64,000 bases of DNA from an uncultured Verrucomicrobiales bacterium (GCA_937916505.1 CALFSW010000126.1:1-64000); one strand, 5' to 3'; counted from the first letter of the stretch, positions 35,482 to 44,992 are shown. The notes: generated by a model from the letters alone, not told the origin. Numbers and translations: made by a program.

Positions 35482-35511
35482 CTCTTTGCGACCCCCTCTG
35501 TCCGCAAAGAG
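35482..35511 (+). terminator. Hairpin after the NuoE-NuoF gene
   Basis: CTCTTTGCG (35482-35490) and CGCAAAGAG (35503-35511) form a perfect 9-base-pair stem with a 12-base loop directly after the stop codon at 35480. No T run follows, so it is either a Rho-dependent or 3'-protecting hairpin. The region 35512-35698 has no gene. Confidence 0.5.
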
Positions 35512-35670
35512 ACTCATTAGGCGCCCTCCCAAAAAAAATCGGAAAGTTTGGAAACTTTTCCTGTAATCGGGGGCCAATTCCTGACTTAATCAAAGCTGAA
35601 CGAGAAAATAATCCATCTCGTTTTTCAACGCGTCCCGGGCGGTCCATGTTTTCGCAGGCATTTCGTCCGG

Positions 35671-35690
35671 GGCGCATTTTTTTTTGCGCC
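35671..35690 (-). terminator. GC hairpin with T loop near the convergent gene end
   Basis: GGCGCA (35671-35676) and TGCGCC (35685-35690) with eight T between them. On the minus strand it follows the stop of the 438-residue secreted protein at 35699 by only a few bases, so it could act as that gene's terminator, with an A-rich loop on the transcript. Confidence 0.35.
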
Positions 35691-35698
35691 GGAGCGAC

Positions 35699-37015
35699 TT
35701 ACCGGGCCTTCGGTTTCGCAAAAATGCTCTCCACCTGATCAATATATTTTAAAAGAGGATCGTCGGAAGCATTCTCCCCCTTTCGAAGATTTTCCTGCAC
35801 CCGAAGGTAGTCGTCAAACTCACCGCTTTCCTCCTTCACACTCGAAAGGTGATACCAATCCAACAAGTCAACGAGTTGGGTGTGCCGCTGGACTTCGGCA
35901 CTCCGAAAGGTCTGCAAATTTCCCATCACCGTGATGACGTTTTCGGTCTTGCCCTCGACAATCTCGGAAAGGATCTGCACGTATCCTCCAATCACCGGAC
36001 GATAGGTCGGAAAACAGCGGAAACTGAGGTGGGCCAGTAAATCGGAAGCCGGACGAAGCGCCTCAATTCTCTCTTCCCTGGTTTCCAGCGCTGCCACCTC
36101 CGCCCAGGAATCCAAACCAACGGTAAAGGCACGCCCCTTCGGGTCATTGAGGTGAAATTCAAAACATTTCACCAAACGGGTTTCAGTCTCGGGCACTGTC
36201 ATCGCTTCGGCCAACCGCTGCTCGGACATCGCCGCGACCTGCAACATCCACCAGCGCTCCAACCCCTTGGCACCAAGGTTAACCTGGGGGAAGTGGGTTC
36301 GTAATAGAGTGAGTGGCTCTCCCTCAAAAGCCGCAACCTTCCCCAAAAAATTGGACATGCTGATTTGCCCCTGCGGTTGCGATAAAAGCGCCATCACCAA
36401 AGCTCCTGATGACGCCCGGAACAGTTCCCGGCTCAAGATATCAAGGTCTCCGGTCGTCTTCCGGTCAACCAATTTTTCCACCTCCAACCAGCCACCGCTA
36501 TCAACCAGTGAGGCATACATGCGCCGGTCGCCCTTCCCCTTCTTCCAAAGCATGGCTTCGGCAAGTCCGTCGAGAAGCCACGGACGGACTTCCACCCGGT
36601 CCGCCTCGCCCTCCTCGGGAAGTGAACGCAAGGTCCGCTCGATCAGCAGCATCTCCAGAAGAACGCGATCGAGCCCATCCTGGTGAAAGGAATTCCCCCT
36701 TCCCAAACGCAGGTCAATCCTGAGCCGATATTGCAAATCCGCTCCTTCCAGCTTTTGAAACTCCCGGCCAATGCGGGAGGGCTTCCCCTGAACCTCCGGA
36801 TGAAGCTGAAGCACAATGGGAAAAGGCTTCCCGCTGAGCGTTCCCGCCAGACGATCCAAATCTTTGATCAGAATCTCGGCATCCTGAACCATCGCCACCC
36901 GCAAAGGCGCGGAACCACCAAAAATGGTAAGACGACTTCCCACGCTGCTGGTCGATTCCTGCTGGGCACACACCAGGACGGGCAGGAAAAAGGCGATCGC
37001 TAGAAACACTTTCAT
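35699..37015 (-). CDS. Exported protein of unknown function
   Basis: From ATG 37015 the protein is 438 residues with a signal peptide (MKVFLAIAFFLPVLVCA) and no other membrane segment. It is rich in Leu, Glu and Arg with helical repeats (for example LERWWMLQVAAMSEQRLAEAM) and no motif I recognise; the region LSREL, WLLDGLAEAM and similar could suggest a peptidase-like helical domain but no HExxH is present. An upstream frame extension to 37909 lies antisense to trpC and is rejected. It is convergent with the NuoE-NuoF gene and divergent from trpC across 96 bases. I cannot assign a function. Confidence 0.75.
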   Translation of the reverse strand: MKVFLAIAFFLPVLVCAQQESTSSVGSRLTIFGGSAPLRVAMVQDAEILIKDLDRLAGTLSGKPFPIVLQLHPEVQGKPSRIGREFQKLEGADLQYRLRIDLRLGRGNSFHQDGLDRVLLEMLLIERTLRSLPEEGEADRVEVRPWLLDGLAEAMLWKKGKGDRRMYASLVDSGGWLEVEKLVDRKTTGDLDILSRELFRASSGALVMALLSQPQGQISMSNFLGKVAAFEGEPLTLLRTHFPQVNLGAKGLERWWMLQVAAMSEQRLAEAMTVPETETRLVKCFEFHLNDPKGRAFTVGLDSWAEVAALETREERIEALRPASDLLAHLSFRCFPTYRPVIGGYVQILSEIVEGKTENVITVMGNLQTFRSAEVQRHTQLVDLLDWYHLSSVKEESGEFDDYLRVQENLRKGENASDDPLLKYIDQVESIFAKPKAR

Positions 37016-37111
37016 CGGATGGAAAGCATTCCTCCTCCCGCCTTCAAGGACAAGAGTGGAATTGATCGCTTTCCTTTTTGGTGACTTGGCGTATTGGATG
37101 AACCGTCGCCT

Positions 37112-37903
37112 ATGAACAAGCTGGACGAAATCATCGCTTACAAAAAGCAGGAGATCGAACCTCTCATTCCCCTGACCAAAAAACTCCGCGCTTCCGCCCT
37201 GATGCGCAATGACTTTGGGGGATTCCGCTCGGCTCTCGATCTCGGCCCGGACCGACTCGGAGTCATCGCCGAGGTCAAAAAAGCCTCTCCTTCCGCCGGC
37301 ATCATCGATCCCAACTTTGATCCCGTCCGCCAAGCAAAGCGCTACATCGACGGCGGAGCCACTTGCATGTCTATCCTCACGGACGAGAAATATTTCCAGG
37401 GCCACCTCTCCTACCTCATGGAGATTTCCAGGATTTCGCCCATCCCTCTTCTCCGCAAGGATTTCACCGTTCACGAGTGCCAGATTTACGAAGCCAGTGT
37501 CTCCGGTGCCGATGCCATTCTTCTCATCGTCGCCGCTCTCAATGACGACCAGCTTCGAAAACTCTACGACGCCGCGCGCGATATCCAACTCGACGTCCTT
37601 GTCGAAGTCCACGATCTTCCCGAGATGGAACGCGCCCTTGATCTCGGCGCCGACCTCATCGGCATCAACAACCGCAATCTCAAGACCATGACCACCGACC
37701 TCGTCGCCACCGAGCAACTCGCCGAGGAAGTCCCCGATAGTGTCATTCTGGTCTCCGAATCCGGCCTCAAAAACACCGACGACGCCCAGCGCGCCCTCGA
37801 AGCCGGAGCAAGTGCCATCCTCATCGGCGAAACCCTCATGCGCCACGAGGACCCCACCCGGGCGGTCGAAGAATACCTCGCCCTCAGGGTAAGCGAGGAT
37901 TAG
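37112..37903 (+). CDS. trpC: Indole-3-glycerol phosphate synthase
   Basis: TrpC closes the indole ring, converting carboxyphenylamino-deoxyribulose phosphate to indole-3-glycerol phosphate in tryptophan synthesis. The TIM-barrel strands with catalytic residues are visible: VIAEVKKASPSAG, SILTDEKYFQG, PLLRKDFTVHECQIYEA, VLVEVHDLPEMERAL, IGINNRNLKTM, LVSESGLKN and AILIGETLMRHED. With ATG 37112 (MNKLDEIIAYKK) the protein has 263 residues, the usual size; TTG 37094 would add six residues without gain. No other trp gene is adjacent, so the pathway is scattered. Its stop overlaps the convergent DUF445 gene's stop by four bases. Confidence 0.95.
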   Translation: MNKLDEIIAYKKQEIEPLIPLTKKLRASALMRNDFGGFRSALDLGPDRLGVIAEVKKASPSAGIIDPNFDPVRQAKRYIDGGATCMSILTDEKYFQGHLSYLMEISRISPIPLLRKDFTVHECQIYEASVSGADAILLIVAALNDDQLRKLYDAARDIQLDVLVEVHDLPEMERALDLGADLIGINNRNLKTMTTDLVATEQLAEEVPDSVILVSESGLKNTDDAQRALEAGASAILIGETLMRHEDPTRAVEEYLALRVSED

Positions 37904-39156
37904 CCCCAAACCAAAATCCCGACTCCGTGGAGGAGCAGGCCCACCAGGCCGCCAATGAGGGTGCCATTCACCCGGATGAACTGCAGATCGGCACCGACCT
38001 GGTTTTCGATCCGCGCAATGAGCTCATCAGGTTCCCAGTTGTTCACGGTCCGGTTGATGAGTTTCTCGACCTTGGCGCCATAGCGGCCCGAAAAACGGGC
38101 CCCCAATTCGCCGGCCCGCTCTTCGAGGAGATGCAGGCGCGCTTCGTCTTCATTGAGACGTGCCGCCGCATTTGAAAGCACCTGACTCCACTCGGCCAGC
38201 GTCCCGTCTTTCTCGAGCGACTCCACGCTCTCCAGGATCAATCGAAGAGCCCGATCCATCACCTCTTCCAGGGTCCGCATCGTTTCGGGATCGTCGATCA
38301 CCTTTTTCTTAAGAACCTCCCATTCTTCCCCTCCCCCGGTTTCCAACTCATCTGCGGTTTCTTGAAGGGCATCTTCTATTTTTTGGTAAAGTTGATGGTT
38401 TTCATCCCGACTCGCGGCTTCCAATTCGGCAGAAAGTTTTTCAACCGCTTTTCCCGAAACGGCAGAAGCGGCAGCCTGGCTGATCAGCCCGAGCAATTTC
38501 AGCTTTCTCGGCTTGGTCGATTTGCTGGCCTCATCCATGACCCACTCCCGATTGGCGGTCACGCTTTCACCCAACCTTCCGAGAATCGGCGCGAGCAGGC
38601 TTCGCTTTCCCGGACTCTTAAGAAAACCCTGTAAGAGAATGGTGACCAACCGGGCCATTGGAATCGTCGCCGCCCCGTGACGAATCCCCGAAGCACCCAG
38701 GCGGGAAAGCGTTTCCCGATCCGATGATTGAAGAAGCTTCGGCATCCGCTCCAACCCCCAGTGCAAGGCCCGCTTGGCTTGTGCAGGGTGCGAGAGATAG
38801 CGGACCACTTTTTTAAAAGGACGCCAATCCTGCCACTGACGCACCACTTCCTCGGGAGTCAAAAAGCTCTTCCTCACAAACGAGGCCACCGCCGCACCAA
38901 TGCGTTCCTTTTCCTTCCGCACAATCGCGGTGTGTGGAATGGGCAATCCCAGAGGATGGCGAAAGAGAGCGGTGACCGCAAACCAATCCGCAAGCGCTCC
39001 CACCATGGCGGCCTCCGCAAATGCTCCCAACCACGGCCAAATCGTCCCTCCTCCTTCAAAGGAACGCGCCAGAACATAAAGAAAGGCCATCAGCACAAGA
39101 AGGCCGGTGGCAATACGACGCATCTTGCGAAGTAAGGGATCCAAAGTGTCAGTCAC
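37900..39156 (-). CDS. DUF445 membrane protein
   Basis: A 418-residue DUF445-family protein of unknown function. Features: an N-terminal membrane helix (ATGLLVLMAFLYVLARSF), the family signature GALADWFAVTALFRHPLGLPIPHTAI, then a long helical, charged region (about 90-385), and a C-terminal hydrophobic segment (VNGTLIGGLVGLLLHGVGIL). The topology suggests two membrane anchors with a large coiled cytoplasmic or periplasmic domain between them. Such proteins are widespread; some are linked to cell-division or envelope stress, but no biochemical role is established. It is divergent from the gene at 39219, 62 bases away. Confidence 0.88.
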   Translation of the reverse strand: MTDTLDPLLRKMRRIATGLLVLMAFLYVLARSFEGGGTIWPWLGAFAEAAMVGALADWFAVTALFRHPLGLPIPHTAIVRKEKERIGAAVASFVRKSFLTPEEVVRQWQDWRPFKKVVRYLSHPAQAKRALHWGLERMPKLLQSSDRETLSRLGASGIRHGAATIPMARLVTILLQGFLKSPGKRSLLAPILGRLGESVTANREWVMDEASKSTKPRKLKLLGLISQAAASAVSGKAVEKLSAELEAASRDENHQLYQKIEDALQETADELETGGGEEWEVLKKKVIDDPETMRTLEEVMDRALRLILESVESLEKDGTLAEWSQVLSNAAARLNEDEARLHLLEERAGELGARFSGRYGAKVEKLINRTVNNWEPDELIARIENQVGADLQFIRVNGTLIGGLVGLLLHGVGILVWG

Positions 39157-39218
39157 CGGGACACTGTGGACGCTGAGAAATCATTCGCAAGAGGCTGCTT
39201 TCATGGTAATTATCGCCC

Positions 39219-40259
39219 ATGCGGTCGTTTCTCATCATTTTCCTTGGTGCTATCCCTATCTTCTCCTTCGGTCAAATTGCCAATCGAGCCGTCCTCACGC
39301 TGGTGGACGAAGCCGGCGCAAACGAAGTTGATATCGATCTCGATGTTTCGAATATTGGATCATCCAATGACACCTCGGACCTTTCGGGAACGATCGAGGT
39401 GCAGCTCAACATCTCTCCTGTCACCGCCACCACAGATGAGATGACCATCCTTTCGGCCGATGTGAACGGCACAGACGTCACACTTGATGCCGGTGGCTTC
39501 CTCGCAAACTACTCCTTCCAAAGCAAAAATCTCGGCTTCACCGCCTTCACCCCGCAAGCTCCCGGCATCGTGAATCCATCGAACGGAGAATTCGACGCCT
39601 CACAACATGAACTCACTGCAAATCGCGGCACTCTTGAAGGAGAAGCCTACACCCTCCTCACGGGAAGTTTGGACATTCCTGACTTCAATTTTGCAACCGA
39701 CAATTTCGTCGGCAACGGTGAGGGAACCGGCTCCGTTGCCATCACTCCGGGCCGGATCGAAGGGCGTAAACTCTACTTCAATGTCACTCTCGAGTTCCCG
39801 GCTCTCATCGAGCAACCCATCGAATCCGAAGATCTGCCGGTAGACGCAAATGTCAAAATCGAGGGAACCTTGAAGGCGGTCGGAGAAACCTTCATCGAGT
39901 TTCCCGACTATACCGATTGGGCCTCCGAAGTGGGCGTGGGGGCGACCAGCCGGAATGAATTTGACCTTTCTCCCAACACCCCCAATGGCATCCTCTTTTC
40001 CCTCGGCTTCGATGAGACAAACTCCCCGGACCAGCTTTTCGACTTCTCCTCTGCTGGAGCCACTTTGAAAATTGGACAAGATGTCGCTTTGGGAGCCGTG
40101 GAGATCCAGTGGTCCGACGACCTCATCACCTGGACCCGTGTTCCCCGGGCTGACATGACGAGTGGCAGCAGCGTCATTTCCTTCGGCGATCCCCTCACCG
40201 AAGCCACCGTGGTTGGCCCGGACGGCACCCGGAAGTACTTGCGCGTGCGTGATTTTTAG
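39219..40259 (+). CDS. Exported protein of unknown function
   Basis: A 346-residue protein with a signal peptide (MRSFLIIFLGAIPIFSFGQ) followed by beta-rich, acidic sequence with many Thr/Asp/Gly residues (for example TLVDEAGANEVDIDLDVSN, TEFSTTN-like spacing absent). The end (VEIQWSDDLITWTRVPRAD then TRKYLRVRDF) resembles the closing modules of verrucomicrobial secreted proteins, where a 'W...DL..W' segment precedes a final RxR-type strand. That suggests surface or matrix association, but no catalytic motif is visible. Its stop overlaps the lipA stop (tail to tail). I do not recognise the family. Confidence 0.72.
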   Translation: MRSFLIIFLGAIPIFSFGQIANRAVLTLVDEAGANEVDIDLDVSNIGSSNDTSDLSGTIEVQLNISPVTATTDEMTILSADVNGTDVTLDAGGFLANYSFQSKNLGFTAFTPQAPGIVNPSNGEFDASQHELTANRGTLEGEAYTLLTGSLDIPDFNFATDNFVGNGEGTGSVAITPGRIEGRKLYFNVTLEFPALIEQPIESEDLPVDANVKIEGTLKAVGETFIEFPDYTDWASEVGVGATSRNEFDLSPNTPNGILFSLGFDETNSPDQLFDFSSAGATLKIGQDVALGAVEIQWSDDLITWTRVPRADMTSGSSVISFGDPLTEATVVGPDGTRKYLRVRDF

Positions 40260-41173
40260 GCTGAGGCCAAATCAGCTTCGATGGCCTGAAGCACATCCTC
40301 TTCGGGCTTGAAGTCAGCCGCATGATAAGAACTTCTCACCAAGGGACCGCTCGCGACATGGCGGAAGCCCTTCGCCAGCGCGATGTCCTTCCATTCATCA
40401 AATTTTTCCGGTGTCACATATTCCACGACCGGAAGGTGCATTTGGGTCGGGCGAAGATACTGCCCCAAGGTCAACACTGTCACGTCGGCTGCCCGCAGGT
40501 CATCGAAAGCCTGCTCGATCTCCCCGGGTCGTTCACCCAGCCCCAGCATGATTCCGCTCTTTGTCGCGACCAGTCCTCCGGCCATCTCCTTGGCCTTCTT
40601 GAGCACGGCCAGAGAGCGGGCATACTGTGCCCTGCTCCGCACCAGAGGGGTAAGACGCTCCACTGTTTCGAGATTGTGGTTAAAGATATGAGGACGGGCT
40701 TTCATCACCATGTCCAAGGCCCAGTCCTTGTCGTTAAAATCAGGGACAAGGACCTCTATGATGATCCCCGGATTGGTTTCGCGAACCGCTTCGATGGTCT
40801 TTTGAAAATGCCCGGCACCGCCATCCTTGAGATCGTCCCGGGCCACTGCCGTGATGACGACGTGGTTCAAGTTCATCCGCTTCGTCGCCTCCGCCACGCG
40901 CGTTGGTTCATCTTCTTCCAGCGCGTCGGGCTTGGCCGTTTTGACGGCGCAAAATCCGCAGGCCCGGGTGCACTTCTCACCGGCGATCATAAAGGTCGCA
41001 GTCCCCTGCCCCCAACATTCCCAACGATTCGGGCATTGGGCCTCCTCACACACCGTGACCAGATTGAGATCGGTGATCAGGGACTTGGTGTCCCAAAACA
41101 CAGGATTGTTGGGCAATCGAACCTTGATCCAACTCGGCTTCTTTTCCAGATGCAATGATGCATCCATCTTCAT
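40256..41173 (-). CDS. lipA: Lipoyl synthase
   Basis: LipA is a radical S-adenosylmethionine enzyme that inserts two sulfur atoms into octanoyl groups on lipoate-dependent enzymes. Both iron-sulfur clusters are visible: the auxiliary cluster motif CEEAQCPNRWEC and the radical SAM motif CTRACGFC. Other hallmarks are TATFMIAGEKCTR, NHNLETVERLTPLVRS, KSGIMLGLGE and LTLGQYLRPTQMHLPV. ATG 41173 (MKMDASLHLEKKPSW) gives 305 residues, normal for the family; the frame to 41212 adds 13 residues of no resemblance. No lipB is adjacent. Bases 41174-41408 upstream hold no convincing gene. Confidence 0.95.
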   Translation of the reverse strand: MKMDASLHLEKKPSWIKVRLPNNPVFWDTKSLITDLNLVTVCEEAQCPNRWECWGQGTATFMIAGEKCTRACGFCAVKTAKPDALEEDEPTRVAEATKRMNLNHVVITAVARDDLKDGGAGHFQKTIEAVRETNPGIIIEVLVPDFNDKDWALDMVMKARPHIFNHNLETVERLTPLVRSRAQYARSLAVLKKAKEMAGGLVATKSGIMLGLGERPGEIEQAFDDLRAADVTVLTLGQYLRPTQMHLPVVEYVTPEKFDEWKDIALAKGFRHVASGPLVRSSYHAADFKPEEDVLQAIEADLASA

Positions 41174-41408
41174 CCGGGGACCGAAATTTCTGCCGCTGCC
41201 GCAACCGCTCATACCTGCTAACTACTCCCTCTCCGCAGGGTTGGCAATGACAGATCTTGCCCTCGGTTGACACCAGCGATTCTTAATCTTTTCAATGGGA
41301 TAGCAGTCGCTCCGGAGAGGAGCAAATAAGCCCCCACCCGGTAATCCAAGGAAAAGAAACAGGAGCCCCTTAAACCTCGGAATCTTCGTGTTGGTGATAT
41401 CCATACTT
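41174..41408. other. Intergenic stretch upstream of lipA
   Basis: 235 bases between lipA and the ankyrin/L,D-transpeptidase gene, both on the minus strand. A 60-codon minus frame (41404-41222) with one hydrophobic stretch is open but shows no family resemblance and runs into lipA's leader. No hairpin terminator or operator was recognised here. It should contain the lipA promoter. Confidence 0.4.
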
Positions 41409-43337
41409 CTAAGGAACGATCTCGACGTAGTCTCCCACCTTGGTCATCCCGAAGATCTTCTTTGCCGCCGAATGAGGCATCCGAATACAGCCATGGGAGG
41501 CCGGATAACTCGGGACATTTCCCACATGAAATCCAAAGTCACTGGCACTGAGGCGCTGAAAATAAGGCATCGAAGAGCCGTAAATCGTGGAATTCCACGA
41601 CCGGTATTTGTTCGTAATCACGAAATCGCCACGACGCGTCCGATACCCTGATTTCCCGGTCGAGACCCGTGTCTTATAGACCTGTTCGCTACCATCGTAA
41701 ACGTAGGCATGCTGTTCCGAGAGATCGACCTTGATCCAGAGCTTACTTCGACCCGGCTTCCGACCAAGCATCACCTGCATCATTTTAGTATCACTGCGCC
41801 GGGTCGCAAAGGTCAGAGGCCACATTCGATTAGACCCCACTTTGGTGGATTTTTTGGTACTGGCCCCATGAGCAACGAGTTGTTGGGCCACTTCGACATT
41901 CCCGGAATCAGAGGCAAGCATGATCGGAAAAACTTCTTTCGATTTCTTAATTACCCATTTCCCTATTCCATCGGTCTTCACCAGATCGAGGAAGGCATCG
42001 GAAATCTTCGGATGAAATGGCTCGTTCGGGTCGGCTCCCTTGTCGAGAAGAAGCCCCACCAACTCCGGATGTCCCTGGGCCACCGCGATATGGAGGGGCT
42101 TTTGACCGCAACGGTCACGGACCTCGTGAGAAGCCCCGGCATCAAGAAGGAGTTTGGAAATCTCATACTCACCCTTACGGACCGCCAGCCCCAAAGGAGA
42201 GTCAAGAGAGGGTGCCCGCGAAGGAGAAGGAGAAGCCCCGCTTTCGAGCAGAAGCTTAATAAGGTGATGGCCATCCGGTCCACCCCGCCTCACCGCTTGA
42301 TACATTTCATCACGTGGTTTTGCGCCGTAACGCAAAAGGAGGCGAGCCATTGAAAATAGTCGGTTTTCGATGGCAAGCGAGAGAGGAGGCACTGAACTCC
42401 CCGCGCCTCTCGAATACTGATCTACATTCGCGCCATGATCGAGAAGGGTATTAAGAAGCTCATAGTCGTGAGAAAGAATGGCAAGGTGAACCGCACTCCA
42501 TCCCCGGGGATCAATCGCGTCAAAGGAAGCCAAGTGCTTCTTCAAAAGCGGCAGGAGCTGCAGCTTTGCGGTTCCAACAACAGCGTGCAGCAAAGTCTCA
42601 CCCCGATCATTCTTTTCATCCGGATTCATTCCGTTTTCGAGCAAATAGACGCACATCCGGTCCTGACCGGATTCCAGAGCCAGATGAAGCAAGCTGTTCT
42701 CATCCGATGACGGCTCATCAAGGTCGACCCCCAGTCTCACCAACTTCTCCAAAATCGCCGGGTGACTCTCCTTGACGGCAATCCGCACGATCGATTCGCC
42801 CAAAGCCCCCTTTGAATTAGGATTTGCTCCTGCATCTAAAAGCAACCCGGCCGCTGCCAGTTTGTTCTGACGAAGCGCCAAGGCAATCAAAGTCCCACCC
42901 GTATCCACAGTCACTGATGGATTCGCCCCTTCTTTCAAGAGTAACACGATGGGCTCCAGATTATTTGCATCCACCGCATAGCTTAGAGCGTTACGACCTG
43001 TCGAATCAACCGCTTCCAAATCAGCTCCTTTTCTGATCAAACGGGAAACCAAACTTGTTCCCACCCCACCGACCGCAATCATCAACGGCGTTCTCTCCAT
43101 CGCATCACGGGGATCCGGATCTGTCTGGAGCGAAACCAAGGCCTCCGAGAGTGCCATATCTTCGGAATTAAGCGCCTCGAAAAGAGCTTCGTCGCTCGCT
43201 GTGATTCCACGATCAGAAATCAGATTCAAGGCCGCTTGTTTGTCCGAATCACAAGCGGACAATATCAACGCAAAAACCACAGCCACAAGGCCGCAGGAAA
43301 GCCATCGCAAAATGGAAGCACGCTTAAAGATGTTCAT
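41409..43337 (-). CDS. Ankyrin-repeat lipoprotein with L,D-transpeptidase domain
   Basis: A 642-residue lipoprotein: lipobox LSAC around residue 29 (VVFALILSACDSD), then about twelve ankyrin repeats (about 70-500; GRNALSYAVDANNLEPIVLL and DKGADPNEP are examples), and a C-terminal YkuD L,D-transpeptidase domain (about 530-642) with the catalytic motif FHVGNVPSYPASHGCIR (His604, Cys617). It should be anchored in a membrane facing the periplasm, where it would link peptidoglycan peptides or attach outer-membrane proteins to peptidoglycan; ankyrin repeats add a protein-binding arm. This combination is unusual to me. It is preceded by an AT-rich 145-base gap and stands alone. Confidence 0.88.
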   Translation of the reverse strand: MNIFKRASILRWLSCGLVAVVFALILSACDSDKQAALNLISDRGITASDEALFEALNSEDMALSEALVSLQTDPDPRDAMERTPLMIAVGGVGTSLVSRLIRKGADLEAVDSTGRNALSYAVDANNLEPIVLLLKEGANPSVTVDTGGTLIALALRQNKLAAAGLLLDAGANPNSKGALGESIVRIAVKESHPAILEKLVRLGVDLDEPSSDENSLLHLALESGQDRMCVYLLENGMNPDEKNDRGETLLHAVVGTAKLQLLPLLKKHLASFDAIDPRGWSAVHLAILSHDYELLNTLLDHGANVDQYSRGAGSSVPPLSLAIENRLFSMARLLLRYGAKPRDEMYQAVRRGGPDGHHLIKLLLESGASPSPSRAPSLDSPLGLAVRKGEYEISKLLLDAGASHEVRDRCGQKPLHIAVAQGHPELVGLLLDKGADPNEPFHPKISDAFLDLVKTDGIGKWVIKKSKEVFPIMLASDSGNVEVAQQLVAHGASTKKSTKVGSNRMWPLTFATRRSDTKMMQVMLGRKPGRSKLWIKVDLSEQHAYVYDGSEQVYKTRVSTGKSGYRTRRGDFVITNKYRSWNSTIYGSSMPYFQRLSASDFGFHVGNVPSYPASHGCIRMPHSAAKKIFGMTKVGDYVEIVP

Positions 43338-43482
43338 CGCTACCGAAAGGGGATTTCATAAACCCTGCAGGATTTGCGATCATACACGCTTCCGCTTCTC
43401 TGCGAATCGGATTTTTGTGCAAAAAATATCAATCAATCCGAACAACAGAGAGCGGGGCCATTTGTCAACAGCATCAAGCGAG

Positions 43483-43716
43483 TCAATCCATCAACCTCAT
43501 TGTCGCGGCAAATAACATGAGGGTAATCAGGGATATCACCCCAATTGTTTGAGACCAAAAGCAACGACGACCGTAGCTCATTTTCATCTCTTCAAACGAT
43601 TGGAGATAAATGGCGCCAAACAAACCCGCCACCAACCGTGGCAATTTTCCAAGCTTCCCCGCGGGGCGATCCCGCTTGCAGCCGGGACATCGAAGCTTCG
43701 CCGGTTCCTCTGTCAC
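43483..43716 (-). CDS. Small membrane protein with CPGC motif
   Basis: From GTG 43716 the frame encodes 77 residues: a short zinc-knuckle-like CPGC near the start (KLRCPGCKRDRPAGKLG), a first hydrophobic stretch (LVAGLFGAIYLQSF) and a membrane helix at the end (TIGVISLITLMLFAATM). It begins one base after the dapL stop on the same strand, so it is cotranscribed with dapL. Only one CxxC plus one later Cys is present, so metal binding is doubtful. The longer frame to 43977 overlaps dapL and is rejected. Function unknown. Confidence 0.55.
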   Translation of the reverse strand: MTEEPAKLRCPGCKRDRPAGKLGKLPRLVAGLFGAIYLQSFEEMKMSYGRRCFWSQTIGVISLITLMLFAATMRLMD

Positions 43717-43717
43717 G

Positions 43718-44947
43718 TTAGACCATTGAAGCAAGTCGCTGGCAAACCTCCTCGACATTCTCCCGGGAGTTAAAGGCCGAGATGCGGAAGAAACCTTCTC
43801 CCGCCGCACCAAAACCCGCTCCGGGGGTGACCACGACCTGCGCTCCTTCGAGCATCTTGTCGAACATCCCCCAACTGCTGACTCCTTCAGGGCAACCAAC
43901 CCAAACATACGGGGCATTTTCACCACCCCAGACTTTGAGCCCAAGGCCCTCGCATGCCTCGCGAAGCAGTTTGGCATTCTTCATGTAATGTTCGACGAGT
44001 TCGGCAACTTCGGCTTTTCCGGCCTCGGAGTAAATCGCCTCGGCTCCACGTTGCACCGGATAACTGGCCCCATTGAACTTGGTGGAGTGGCGACGTCCCC
44101 AAAGTTGCTTGAGAGGAATTCGCTCACCGGAAGCCGTGCTACCGGTCACCGTCCCGGGAATAACGGTGAAAGCGCAACGCACCCCCGTGAAACCTCCGTT
44201 TTTCGAAAATGAACGGAACTCGATGGCGCATTTGCGGGCGCCTTCAATTTCATAAATGGAACGAGGCACCGAGGAGTCCTGAACGAAAGCCTCGTATGCG
44301 GCATCATAAAGAATCACCGCATCGTTCTCGAGCGCATAGGCCACCCAGGCCTCCAGTTGTTCGCGGGTTGCCGTGGTTCCAGTGGGGTTGTTGGGATAGC
44401 AGAGATAGATCAGATCCACTTTTTCCTCGGGGATGGCGGGAACGAAACCGTTCTCAGCCGTGCATTTGAGATACACCAGCCCCTCGTATTCACCCGCATC
44501 ATTGGCCTCACCGGTATTTCCAGCCATGACATTGGTATCGACATAAACCGGATAAACAGGGTCGGTGACCGCAATCTTGTTTCCTTGCCCGAAGATATCG
44601 AGAATGTTTCCCGAATCACACTTTGAACCATCGGAAACGTAAATTTCACCGGCATCGATCCCAAGACCGTCATAGGCATTTTTTACGATTGTTTCGCGGA
44701 GAAAAGGGTATCCCTGCTCGGGACCATATCCTCGAAAAGTTCCCCGATCACCGAGCTCGTCCACAGCCTTCTTCATCGCCTCGCGCGCAGCCACCGGAAC
44801 CGGCTCGGTCACATCGCCGATTCCACAACGAATCAGGCGCTTTGCCTTTTCCGGCTCCGCGTCGGTGTAGGCATTCACGCGACGTGCGATTTCGGGAAAA
44901 AGATAACCTGCTTTGAGCTTCTGGAAGTTTTCGTTGATGCGAGCCAT
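43718..44947 (-). CDS. dapL: LL-diaminopimelate aminotransferase
   Basis: DapL converts tetrahydrodipicolinate directly to LL-2,6-diaminopimelate with glutamate as amino donor, a short lysine/peptidoglycan route found in plants, Chlamydiae, Verrucomicrobia and others. The 409-residue protein matches the family: [20 protein letters not shown] start, [51 protein letters not shown], the PLP-lysine motif [15 protein letters not shown] and [12 protein letters not shown] near the end. It supplies meso-diaminopimelate precursors for cell-wall synthesis. The small CPGC membrane protein follows it by one base. Placement among envelope genes is in keeping with its role. Confidence 0.95.
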   Translation of the reverse strand: MARINENFQKLKAGYLFPEIARRVNAYTDAEPEKAKRLIRCGIGDVTEPVPVAAREAMKKAVDELGDRGTFRGYGPEQGYPFLRETIVKNAYDGLGIDAGEIYVSDGSKCDSGNILDIFGQGNKIAVTDPVYPVYVDTNVMAGNTGEANDAGEYEGLVYLKCTAENGFVPAIPEEKVDLIYLCYPNNPTGTTATREQLEAWVAYALENDAVILYDAAYEAFVQDSSVPRSIYEIEGARKCAIEFRSFSKNGGFTGVRCAFTVIPGTVTGSTASGERIPLKQLWGRRHSTKFNGASYPVQRGAEAIYSEAGKAEVAELVEHYMKNAKLLREACEGLGLKVWGGENAPYVWVGCPEGVSSWGMFDKMLEGAQVVVTPGAGFGAAGEGFFRISAFNSRENVEEVCQRLASMV

Positions 44948-44992
44948 AACGAGGAGGGAAATAAACGCACCTCTTCAAACCCGCAATCCTAA

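Noticed and set aside
37016-37909. N-terminal extension of the 438-residue secreted protein antisense to trpC
   Set aside because: The extension has no signal peptide or family resemblance and lies antisense to a conserved gene; the Met at 37015 begins a clear signal peptide.
41222-41404. 60-codon frame upstream of lipA with a hydrophobic stretch
   Set aside because: No homologue recognised, runs into lipA's leader; short open frames of this length are common by chance.
43717-43977. Longer form of the small CPGC protein overlapping dapL
   Set aside because: The overlap is out of frame with dapL and has no family support; the GTG at 43716 after the dapL stop is enough.
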